A DNA stretch of 14,944 nucleotides from Paludibacter sp. (GTDB lineage: Bacteria; Bacteroidota; Bacteroidia; Bacteroidales; Paludibacteraceae): the NCBI GenBank assembly GCA_028748945.1, contig JAQTOL010000025.1, positions 1 to 14,944 on the forward strand, given 5' to 3'. This document shows positions 7,893 through 14,944 of the stretch, piece after piece; positions within the stretch are counted from its first letter, which is position 1; each line of letters begins with the position of its first letter. The translations under genes and the position numbers were made by a program. The notes under the pieces are model-generated. The model was not told the origin of the DNA. It was given only the letters and a program-made list of their open reading frames with translations, and did not search any database.

Positions 7893-9353
7893 ATGAAACA
7901 GTCCCTTATCTTACTTTTGCTGTTCATTTGTTTAACTGCAAATGCACAACTTTTTCGGTGTATAGTAGCAGCCGATGGTAGTGGAACTTATACAACTGTT
8001 CAATCGGCAATCGATGCTTGTCCTGAAGGTCAGCAAAGCCTTGTGTTTATCAAAAACGGGATTTACAACGAACAGGTTTCGTTAGGCAGCAAAACAACTG
8101 CATCAACAAAAAAAATCAGTCTGATTGGCGAAAGTGCTATGGGTGTTATCATCACACATTCTCAATCAAGAGCCAGTAGTGGTTCTCCAACATTCGAAGA
8201 TATTTGTACCGTAAAATTATATGCTAATGACTTTTATGCCGAAAACATAACCATACAAAACACAGCTGGAAATACCGGTATGGCTGAAGCTTTATATACG
8301 GCAGGTGACCGTCAGACTTTTAAAAATTGTCGGATTTTAGGATATCAGGATACATACCGGTCAAAAAAAGGGACACGCGGATATTTTAAGAATTGCTGGA
8401 TTGAAGGAGCTGTTGATTTTATTTATGCAGGTGGAGTGGAATTTTTCGACGATTGTACCATTAACTGTGTAACCGGAGGAGGTTACATTACAGCCCCCGA
8501 AGATGCTTATGTTACCATCCCAAAAGCTTCCACAGTTTGTCAAAAATTTTTGCGGGTTGGTTTTTTCTTTCGAAATTGCGAGATAACAGCCAATAGCGAT
8601 GTCCCCGACAACAGTTATTATCTTGGTCGCCCATGGGTTTCGATGGCCGGAACATTTTATTTAAACTGCAAATTAGGAAAACACATTAAACCTGCCGGTT
8701 GGAAAGAATGGAGTGGAAATGAAACATCCAGTAGTTTTGCCGAATATAACAGCACGGATATGAACGGTAATCCTATCGATACAGCAAGTCGTGTGAGTTG
8801 GAGTTTTCAGTTACCAAAAGCAGATGTCGATAGTTTACTTTCACTGCAGAGAATCTACAATCGTGTCTCAACCACTCTTTACAATCCACTTCCGCTTTGT
8901 AAAGCTCCTAAAGCACCGGCTTCGGTTAGCGTCAACGAGAATGTTATTTCATGGAGTGCTGTAGATAGTGTGGCCGGATATATCGTAATGAAAGACGGTC
9001 ATTATTTTAATTCTCTGAATGAAACAACATGTACCGATAATTCAGGGATTACAGGGACATATAGTGTGAAAAGTGCGGGACTTTCCGGTCAGTTGAGCGC
9101 AGAAACATCTGCATCAACTTCAGTCCAGAATACTTCCGAAAGCAAATTGCGGGTATCAATAAGTAATAATATTTTACAACTTTCAGAACCTGTATCTTTA
9201 ATTCTATACTCCGCTAATGGAAAAAAAATTATAAGTTCCGGTATTTGTACATCTGTTTCGATTAAGAATATTTCTTCAGGAGCATATATTTTACAAACAC
9301 AAGATGCAGAGAATCACATGGAGACAAAAAAAATAATTATTGGAAATAAATAA
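7893..9353 (+). CDS. CE8 pectin methylesterase with T9SS C-terminal sorting domain
   Basis: Secreted enzyme expected to hydrolyse methyl esters of homogalacturonan, yielding pectate for the lyases, and methanol. The chosen ATG gives a clean signal peptide (MKQSLILLLLFICLTANA, cleavage before Q19); the upstream in-frame TTG at 7875 lies in the terminator T-run. The CE8 beta-helix spans about 20-335 with VAADGSGTYTTVQSAI (25-40), YQDT (151-154: Gln/Asp of the active site), DFIYA (175-179: catalytic Asp of the usual DFIFG) and LGRPW (244-248: substrate Arg/Trp). The usual Gln of the GQAVAL block is Met130 here (GMAEAL), a position normally in the oxyanion hole. An FN3-like module follows (about 338-410), then a T9SS type A domain (about 417-486) with SSGAYILQT and a KKIII end. 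It lies 66 nt after susD, behind a terminator hairpin. Function is confident; substrate preference is not. Confidence 0.94.
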   Translation: MKQSLILLLLFICLTANAQLFRCIVAADGSGTYTTVQSAIDACPEGQQSLVFIKNGIYNEQVSLGSKTTASTKKISLIGESAMGVIITHSQSRASSGSPTFEDICTVKLYANDFYAENITIQNTAGNTGMAEALYTAGDRQTFKNCRILGYQDTYRSKKGTRGYFKNCWIEGAVDFIYAGGVEFFDDCTINCVTGGGYITAPEDAYVTIPKASTVCQKFLRVGFFFRNCEITANSDVPDNSYYLGRPWVSMAGTFYLNCKLGKHIKPAGWKEWSGNETSSSFAEYNSTDMNGNPIDTASRVSWSFQLPKADVDSLLSLQRIYNRVSTTLYNPLPLCKAPKAPASVSVNENVISWSAVDSVAGYIVMKDGHYFNSLNETTCTDNSGITGTYSVKSAGLSGQLSAETSASTSVQNTSESKLRVSISNNILQLSEPVSLILYSANGKKIISSGICTSVSIKNISSGAYILQTQDAENHMETKKIIIGNK

Positions 9354-9492
9354 TCATATAATCGGTTGATTCACATACAAACATCTTGATTACACGGAAC
9401 AAATTAACATCATGTTTTATATAAAAAAAATAAAAACTCAATTTATCCACCAAAAAAGTCAATTATGCCTATTCCATTTCATCAAATTAAAA

Positions 9493-9500
9493 TAAATTTG
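9493..9500 (+). promoter_or_regulatory. Candidate -7 promoter box for the first pectate lyase
   Basis: TAAATTTG is an exact match to the Bacteroidota TAnnTTTG box. It lies 35 nt before the preferred ATG (9536) and would initiate near 9507. No TTTG -33 box is seen at 19-21 nt upstream. If it is used, transcription would begin just before the alternative ATG at 9512, which supports the downstream start. The 180-nt gap to the methylesterase gene leaves room for a promoter. Confidence 0.45.
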
Positions 9501-9535
9501 TAAAACAAAAAATGTTGACATTAAAAATAATTGTT

Positions 9536-11314
9536 ATGAAAAGAAGAGTACGAATTTTATGTAATATTTTTATATTTTCCTTGTTTACATGCGCTGGTTT
9601 GTCAGCTCAAACACCCGCATTCCCGACAGCCGAAGGATATGGAAAATATGCTACCGGTGGTCGGGGAGGGCAAGTAGTTTTTGTGGAGAATCTTGATGAT
9701 TACATCGCATATAACAACCTTGAAGCACCAATTCCCGGAAGTTTCAGGTGGGCACTTACACAATATCCCGGCGAACCTTTAACGGTAATTTTTCGTGTTT
9801 CTGGAACTATAAAACTCAAGCCTTATATTGTAAGTACTAAAAACCTGAATGATATACGATGTTCAAGAGCAAACCTCACGATTGCAGGACAATCAGCACC
9901 TGGTCAGGGAATTTGCATACGTAATTCCAAAGTTAATCTGGGCGGCTCAACAGATTTGATCATTCGGGATATGCGCTTTCGAATTGGAGAAAATGCAGCA
10001 GACAGCACATTTATACCGGGCGGATCAGTTGGATGCGAAAATGCAACCAGAGTAATTTTTGATCATTGTGTCTTTGGTTGGTCAGGTGAAGAAAATTTAA
10101 CCATGTACGACAACCGGTTCACCACAGTCCAATGGTCCATTTTTCATGAAGCTCTGTATGATGATGGTCATGGAAAGGGAAACAGAGGCTATGGCGGACA
10201 GTTGGGAGGCGTAAATGCGACATTGCATCACAATTTGTTTGCACATAACCAGTCACGTTCACCCCGGTTAAATGGGGCACGTACAGAGACTGAAATACGT
10301 GTATTTATTGAATACATTAATAATGTGAACTATAACTGGGGCAGTACTGAAGCAGCCTATGGAGGTGATGTTAATACAGGCACACTCAGGTCACATACAG
10401 CTAACTTCGTAGCTAATTATTATAAACCAGGACCCGCGACTTCATCAACAAGAAGGTTTTTTACGAATTATATTGTAAATGGAGCCAACCTGCCAAAATG
10501 GTATTTGACCGGTAATATTATGGATGGAAATCCTGCAATGAGTGCGGATAACTGGACAGGATTTGCAACGAAATGGTCCGGTACTGCCGGAACAACTTTA
10601 CCAACAAAGGAACAATTAGCTTCGGACACATTGCTTTTCCCACCGCAAAGTTTGGTTTATAACGGGGAATGGATTGGTTACCAGAAATATAAAATAAACA
10701 TGGAATCTGCTGAAAATGCATATCAATCAGTATTATCAAAAGCAGGTACAATTTACCGTGACTCAATTGAACGCCGGGTAATTAAGGAAGTTAAGACTGG
10801 AACTGCAATATACTCGGCATCTTTAGGAAAGCCCGGTATAATTGACAAGTCGTATAATGCTGAAGGCTATTTAGATTACCCAGAAGCAGTTCCACCTGTC
10901 GATAATGACCGGGATGGAATGGACGATGCATGGGAGACAGCTAATGGACTGAATCCTGCAGATCCAAGCGACCGGAATCTTAAAACAACTGAAGGTTATA
11001 CGGCATTGGAAGTATATCTGAATAGTTTGATGGGCGAAATGATCAATCATGATTTTAATACAAACGGAACAAGTGAAATTAATGCACGTCAAATATCAAT
11101 TTATCCTTCAATCGTAGAGGACAAAATATCAATTGTTTCCGATGTGCCGTTAACCTCCGCATCTATCTTCTCACTGAGTGGCATAAAACTATACAGCATT
11201 GAAAATAGCCAAATTAACTCGATTGATGCAACCTTTCTTAGTCAAGGTTGTTACTTACTTACTATAGGTAATGAAAATGGGGTATTGAAACACTTTAAAT
11301 TTATAAAAGAATAA
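9536..11314 (+). CDS. PL1-family pectate lyase with T9SS C-terminal sorting domain
   Basis: Secreted calcium-dependent lyase expected to cleave de-esterified homogalacturonan by beta-elimination. From the ATG at 9536 (592 residues) the signal peptide is MKRRVRILCNIFIFSLFTCA with cleavage near LSA/Q25; the in-frame ATG at 9512 would prefix eight residues to it and is less likely. The catalytic beta-helix (about 28-320) shows EGYGKYATGGRGG (33-45), LTIAGQSAPGQGI (114-126), IFDHCVFGWSGEEN (174-187, calcium-site region) and RSPR (241-244), the RxPR motif with the catalytic Arg. A calcium-binding-like DNDRDGMDDAWE (456-467) follows, as in many Bacteroidota pectate lyases, then a T9SS type A domain (about 518-592) with the LSQGCYLLTI motif. 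It lies 99 nt before the first unknown paralogue and is probably in the same transcript. Confidence 0.93.
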   Translation: MKRRVRILCNIFIFSLFTCAGLSAQTPAFPTAEGYGKYATGGRGGQVVFVENLDDYIAYNNLEAPIPGSFRWALTQYPGEPLTVIFRVSGTIKLKPYIVSTKNLNDIRCSRANLTIAGQSAPGQGICIRNSKVNLGGSTDLIIRDMRFRIGENAADSTFIPGGSVGCENATRVIFDHCVFGWSGEENLTMYDNRFTTVQWSIFHEALYDDGHGKGNRGYGGQLGGVNATLHHNLFAHNQSRSPRLNGARTETEIRVFIEYINNVNYNWGSTEAAYGGDVNTGTLRSHTANFVANYYKPGPATSSTRRFFTNYIVNGANLPKWYLTGNIMDGNPAMSADNWTGFATKWSGTAGTTLPTKEQLASDTLLFPPQSLVYNGEWIGYQKYKINMESAENAYQSVLSKAGTIYRDSIERRVIKEVKTGTAIYSASLGKPGIIDKSYNAEGYLDYPEAVPPVDNDRDGMDDAWETANGLNPADPSDRNLKTTEGYTALEVYLNSLMGEMINHDFNTNGTSEINARQISIYPSIVEDKISIVSDVPLTSASIFSLSGIKLYSIENSQINSIDATFLSQGCYLLTIGNENGVLKHFKFIKE

Positions 11315-11412
11315 AAGGCTACATAAAGTAAAAAATACCGGACATGGCGAGTACGAAAAATAAAATATCACGTCCTTATATAAATATGATGTTTAACTTT
11401 AAATGTAGAAAA

Positions 11413-12525
11413 ATGAAAAACTTTACAAAAATTATTATTATAGCTTTTATTTTCCCGTTATCCATCAAATCAGTTGCTCAGTGTTTACCTTATTACACCA
11501 CGAATGCAGGATGGACACAATCTGAATATTATCAAATAATTGACATTGATGCTGAGAAACTAACCGGAACAACCCTGCCACAGCATGACAAAACGGATGG
11601 TACTGCTACCGCTTCAACTTTCGGGACCGGTTCATTTACGACCCCCATTATGACTACAACCGATGGTGTAACTTATACTGAAACATCAGTTAAATGGCCT
11701 GTCAATTATTATATGGCTTGTATTGCTCCTACTTTTTATAATAGTGCATATACGAAAGTAGTAATTACCGGAGCAAATCCTTCCGGTACGGCATCAAACT
11801 GTACGCGGAATGACAACACCATAATAGTAAGTCCTATCTGGGATAAAAAGGGGTTTATTGAATTAAGTAGACAGGCTTCTGAAGTAGCCGATACTCCTCC
11901 AAGTCGTCATGGCTATATTGAAATTGATAATTTACCACAAGTTGAAAGAATTCAATGGTCATTTTCGGCTACAAGCTACAAACGTGGAGTGAAATGCGAT
12001 ATTAATTATAATGATGGAAACGGCTGGCAACCTTTGCGCTGGGAAGCAAGTAACAATAACTCTTATGCCACTTTTGCAGAACAGGGTTATCAGTTTGAGG
12101 ACATAATTGGAAAAGGTGATGATGCAACATCTATAATTTCAGTTCGTTGGAGAATTTGGGATGGCGACAGTATTCATCTTGATGAGACGAAAACTGATGG
12201 TAGTACATTTACAACCGTAAATTCACCCTATGCACAACAACAGGTTGTTCGGATTCACCAAATTAAAATTTTCAGCGGCATAATTCCTGAAAATGCTCCA
12301 AATGCCATTAATATACCTTCGGCAAATACCATGAAGATTTATCTTCTAAGCAACAATATTTGTCTCAGTGAGAAAGCTACTGTTGAATTGTATAATTTTG
12401 AAGGGAAACAAATTTATAAAGGGCAAACCGATAAAGTTGATGTTTCCAAATTATCAAAAGGGATATATATAATCAGAGCCACAAATTCAGCCGGGCTCAT
12501 ACAAAACAAGAAAATTGCGTTATAA
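11413..12525 (+). CDS. Secreted protein of unknown function with T9SS sorting domain (paralogue A)
   Basis: I do not recognise the main domain. The preferred ATG (11413) gives a signal peptide ending SVAQ (21-23 and cleavage near Q23/C24) in a 370-residue protein; the in-frame ATG at 11344 would bury it behind 23 extra residues. The body (about 24-300) is rich in Thr, Ser, Gly and aromatics and looks all-beta. Blocks shared with its neighbour include SEYYQIIDIDA (37-47), SRHGYIEIDNLP (164-175), the KRGVK and INYNDG region (190-202), LRWEAS (208-213), ATFAEQGYQFE (219-229), IWDGDSIH (248-255) and VRIHQIK (279-285). Six Trp and two Cys are conserved between the pair. The end (about 305-370) is a T9SS type A domain with LSKGIYIIRA and NKKIAL. 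Between pectate lyases, it could be a pectin-binding or wall-binding protein or an unknown enzyme. No catalytic motif is assigned. Confidence 0.88.
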   Translation: MKNFTKIIIIAFIFPLSIKSVAQCLPYYTTNAGWTQSEYYQIIDIDAEKLTGTTLPQHDKTDGTATASTFGTGSFTTPIMTTTDGVTYTETSVKWPVNYYMACIAPTFYNSAYTKVVITGANPSGTASNCTRNDNTIIVSPIWDKKGFIELSRQASEVADTPPSRHGYIEIDNLPQVERIQWSFSATSYKRGVKCDINYNDGNGWQPLRWEASNNNSYATFAEQGYQFEDIIGKGDDATSIISVRWRIWDGDSIHLDETKTDGSTFTTVNSPYAQQQVVRIHQIKIFSGIIPENAPNAINIPSANTMKIYLLSNNICLSEKATVELYNFEGKQIYKGQTDKVDVSKLSKGIYIIRATNSAGLIQNKKIAL

Positions 12526-12562
12526 AAAAAAGAAATGAATAAATAAAATGGAACATTAAGTA

Positions 12563-12596
12563 TGAAGTATTACGATTTGATAAAAACCATACTTCA
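12563..12596 (+). other. Small inverted repeat between the two paralogues
   Basis: TGAAGTAT (12563-12570) and ATACTTCA (12589-12596) form a perfect 8-bp stem with an 18-nt loop in the gap before paralogue B, ending 16 nt before its preferred ATG. The stem is AT-rich and weak and no T-run follows, so it is not a terminator. It might be an RNA processing or translation element, or chance. Confidence 0.3.
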
Positions 12597-12612
12597 AAAA
12601 AGAATTAATAAT

Positions 12613-13758
12613 ATGAAAAGAATTACCAAACTATTTTTTTTGGGTTTATTTATAAGCCTATCGATTGGTGTTTTTGCCCAACCACCACGAACCTGCGGAA
12701 CAAACACTTATTTCACTTCAAATGCGGGTTGGAGTCAATCGGAATATTATCAAATTATTGATATTGATGCTGCTACGCTTACTGATGCTGCTTTACCTAA
12801 ATTTTCCACGGCTAATGGAGCCTTAAATGCAGCCGATACAGATTTTGGTTCCGGTATATTTACAACTCCCATAATGTCTACAGTAGATGGAACTTCATAC
12901 ACTCCAACATCAGTGCTTTGGCCGATTAAATATTCTCTGGCAGCATTTGCACCTACTATGTACACAAGTGCCTGGTCTAAAGTCAATATAACTGGACAAA
13001 CACCTTCAGGGAACTCAACAGATAAAGCATGTACCCTAAATGATAATTCTATTATCCAAAGTGCAATCTATGACAAACCCGGGTTTATAGAGCTTTGCAG
13101 ATTGGCAGCAAGTGCAGAAGAACCAACAGTCAGCCGTCATGGATATATCGAAATTGATAACCTGCCATCTGTTGAACGAATTCAATGGTCTTATTCATCT
13201 ACATCTTGGAAACGTGGTGTAAAAGCGGATATTAATTATAACGATGGAGCTGGTTGGATACCCCTTCGCTGGGAAGCGAGTGATATATCAATTTGGATAG
13301 CCACTTTTGCTGAACAAGGTTATCAGTTCGAAGAAATTATTGGACAGGGAGATAACCCAGATTCAAGAGTTTCAATTCGTTTTGGTATATGGGATGGAGA
13401 CAGCATTCATGTAAATCCGGTAAAAACTGACGGAAGTACATTTACAACTGCAAACTTCCCCCTCGAACAAAGGCAAACCGTTCGTATTCATCAGATTAAA
13501 GTCTTCAGCGGAGTTATTCCTACCGAAGCCCCTTCTGCTGTAGCTTCAGTTAATGCTAACAATCTGAAGATCTATCTTTCAGAGAATAATATTATTCTAT
13601 CTGAAAATGCAAAAGTCGAAATGTACAGTATTGTAGGAAAAAGGGTATTTAGTGGTGTCACGAATAAAATTGATGTATCCAATTTCAATAAAGGTATTTA
13701 CATAATAAAAGCAGTTGATTCCGAGGGGAAAATTCAAAACAAAAAAATTGCGATTTAA
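12613..13758 (+). CDS. Secreted protein of unknown function with T9SS sorting domain (paralogue B)
   Basis: Tandem paralogue of the preceding gene, collinear along its entire length, with the same unrecognised Trp-rich body and T9SS end. The ATG at 12613 gives a 381-residue product with signal peptide MKRITKLFFLGLFISLSIGV and cleavage before Q24; the in-frame ATG at 12562 would add 17 residues and overlaps a small inverted repeat. Trp at 40, 103, 192, 215, 220 and 260 and Cys at 28 and 140 match paralogue A, whereas Cys162 and Trp199 are not shared. A few short insertions (near 72-75, 137-138 and 226) and many synonymous differences show an old duplication, not a recent copy. The T9SS domain occupies about 318-381 (NKGIYIIKA, then IQNKKIAI). 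It is the last gene before a strong terminator, so paralogue A, paralogue B and probably the upstream lyase form one transcript. Confidence 0.88.
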   Translation: MKRITKLFFLGLFISLSIGVFAQPPRTCGTNTYFTSNAGWSQSEYYQIIDIDAATLTDAALPKFSTANGALNAADTDFGSGIFTTPIMSTVDGTSYTPTSVLWPIKYSLAAFAPTMYTSAWSKVNITGQTPSGNSTDKACTLNDNSIIQSAIYDKPGFIELCRLAASAEEPTVSRHGYIEIDNLPSVERIQWSYSSTSWKRGVKADINYNDGAGWIPLRWEASDISIWIATFAEQGYQFEEIIGQGDNPDSRVSIRFGIWDGDSIHVNPVKTDGSTFTTANFPLEQRQTVRIHQIKVFSGVIPTEAPSAVASVNANNLKIYLSENNIILSENAKVEMYSIVGKRVFSGVTNKIDVSNFNKGIYIIKAVDSEGKIQNKKIAI

Positions 13759-13786
13759 GTATTATTTAGGGAATTTTTTAATAAGC

Positions 13787-13822
13787 GGAGGTTTCGGTTA
13801 AAGTATCGAAACCTCCTTTTTT
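13787..13822 (+). terminator. Intrinsic terminator after paralogue B
   Basis: GGAGGTTTCG (13787-13796) pairs perfectly with CGAAACCTCC (13807-13816) across a 10-nt loop and is followed by six Ts (13817-13822). It begins 28 nt after the stop codon of paralogue B. It closes the transcription unit and implies a separate promoter for the next lyase, though no convincing TAnnTTTG box was found in the 97 nt that follow (the nearest is TAGATTTC at 13880-13887, one mismatch). Confidence 0.9.
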
Positions 13823-13919
13823 AGGTATCCCTGCAACCGTTTTTTTGAGTACAATTGTCTGAAATTTGCGTCTTACAGATAGATTTCAACTAGAAAAAAA
13901 TGACTAATTACCAAAAAAA

Positions 13920-14944
13920 ATGAACAAAAAAACATTTCTGAAAATTTCTGCCATGTTGCTTTTTGCACCTCTTGCATTGCATGCACAATACCCCGACGTA
14001 CCCAAGGATTTAAAAGCGGCTGCCGATAATATGATTCTTACTGAAACAAATTATGCAGATAGTGTTATGCTTGCCAATACGGTAATTCTGAAAGCAGAAA
14101 AATGCAATGGAAAACCTTATATTCCGTGGGCTGCCCGTCCAACTGATCTTCCTCAGGCAAAAATTCCATCTTTCCCCGGTGCCGAGGGTGGTGGTGAATA
14201 TTCTTTCGGTGGCCGTGGTGGTAAAGTGATTACTGTAACCAGCCTTGCCGACAGAGGTCCGGGAACTTTGCGCGAAGCTTGTGAAGGAACTGTTGGAGCA
14301 CGTATTGTAGTGTTTAATGTGGCCGGTTTAATACACCTTAAAAGTCCTATTATTGTTGAAGCACCTTATCTTACCATTGCAGGTCAGACAGCACCCGGTG
14401 ATGGCGTTTGTGTAGCAGGTGAATCCTTTTGGGTAAATACACACGATGTGGTTGTTCGTCATATGCGTTTCCGTCGTGGAGAAACCAAAGTAGAACGACG
14501 CGATGATGCATTTGGAGGCAATCCGGTTGGAAATATTATGATTGATCACTGTTCATGTGAATGGGGATTGGATGAAAATATATCGTTCTACCGTCATATG
14601 TTCAATCCCGGTCCGGGGATGAAGGAAGAAAAACTTCCAACTGTAAATGTTACCATTCAAAATACCATTTCAGCACAGGCCCTTGACACTTATAATCATG
14701 CATTCGGAAGTACGCTGGGCGGTGAAAACTGCTCGTTCATGCGCAACCTTTGGGCTAATAATGCCGGACGAAATCCGTCTATCGGTTGGAATGGTGTTTT
14801 CAATTTTGTGAACAATGTAATATACAACTGGCATAACCGATCGGTGGATGGAGGTGATTACACCGCACTTTATAATATCATCAACAACTATTACAAACCG
14901 GGACCGCTTACTCCTAAAAATGAACCTGTCGGGAATCGGATTTT
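13920..14944 (+). CDS. Second PL1-like pectate lyase, N-terminal 341 codons (runs off window end)
   Basis: Partial secreted polysaccharide lyase, expected to cleave pectate by beta-elimination. ATG at 13920 opens a frame to the window end with no stop. The signal peptide is MNKKTFLKISAMLLFAPLAL with cleavage near HAQ (21-23). Residues about 24-82 form an N-terminal extension absent from the first lyase (YPDVPKDLKAAADNMIL, then KPYIPWAARP). The beta-helix follows: FPGAEGGGEYSFGGRGGKV (85-103), GPGTLREA (113-120), LTIAGQTAPGDGV (151-163), IDHCSCEWGLDEN (208-220, calcium-site region) and GRNPSIG (283-289), whose Arg284 aligns with the catalytic Arg of the first lyase. The following Arg of the RxPR motif is absent (RNPS), a divergence from classic PL1. 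A T9SS tail would be beyond the window and cannot be checked. It is more distant from the first lyase than a simple duplicate would be. Confidence 0.92.
   Translation, partial: MNKKTFLKISAMLLFAPLALHAQYPDVPKDLKAAADNMILTETNYADSVMLANTVILKAEKCNGKPYIPWAARPTDLPQAKIPSFPGAEGGGEYSFGGRGGKVITVTSLADRGPGTLREACEGTVGARIVVFNVAGLIHLKSPIIVEAPYLTIAGQTAPGDGVCVAGESFWVNTHDVVVRHMRFRRGETKVERRDDAFGGNPVGNIMIDHCSCEWGLDENISFYRHMFNPGPGMKEEKLPTVNVTIQNTISAQALDTYNHAFGSTLGGENCSFMRNLWANNAGRNPSIGWNGVFNFVNNVIYNWHNRSVDGGDYTALYNIINNYYKPGPLTPKNEPVGNRI

Noticed and set aside
12563..12596. Inverted repeat as a transcription terminator between the paralogues
   Set aside because: The stem is only 8 AT-rich base pairs with an 18-nt loop and no T-run, so it is listed only as a weak structure.
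1..14944. tRNA, rRNA or riboswitch
   Set aside because: No cloverleaf, rRNA segment or recognisable riboswitch core was found in the intergenic stretches on reading both strands.

Overview
The window is AT-rich bacterial DNA that reads as Bacteroidales (phylum Bacteroidota). The support is a SusC/SusD pair, secreted proteins ending in type IX secretion (T9SS) sorting domains, and promoter-like boxes of the Bacteroidota TAnnTTTG type. The mix of T9SS and pectin-degrading enzymes points to a Paludibacter-like or other non-Bacteroides member of the order, but that placement is inference.

Layout. Positions 1-1774 (minus strand) are housekeeping: pyrE, a small SRPBCC-fold protein and the start of argH (truncated by the window edge), probably transcribed in that order. 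A compact inverted-repeat element (497-641) lies between the last two. Positions 1775-2558 are a long AT-rich divergent intergenic region. It holds a likely pyrE promoter, one doubtful small ORF and, just before susC, two pairs of direct repeats that look like an operator. From 2559 to the end (plus strand) is a pectin utilisation locus: susC, susD, a strong terminator hairpin, a CE8 pectin methylesterase, a PL1 pectate lyase, two tandem paralogous secreted proteins of unknown function, a second strong terminator, and the 5' part of a second PL1 pectate lyase.

How the genes fit together. The methylesterase would de-esterify homogalacturonan and the PL1 lyases would cleave the resulting pectate by beta-elimination. 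The SusCD complex would import the oligosaccharides. The methylesterase, the first lyase and both unknown proteins carry T9SS-type C-terminal domains, so they should cross the outer membrane and be surface-attached or released. This differs from the lipoprotein and periplasmic enzymes typical of gut Bacteroides PULs. No regulator, oligogalacturonide hydrolase or monosaccharide enzyme is visible; these presumably lie outside the window.

The most novel content is the tandem pair of about 370-380 residue proteins (11413-13758). They share a strongly conserved, Trp-rich N-terminal region that I do not recognise and are embedded between two pectate lyases. The terminator hairpin ending only 16-18 nt before the methylesterase start is the most unusual regulatory arrangement.
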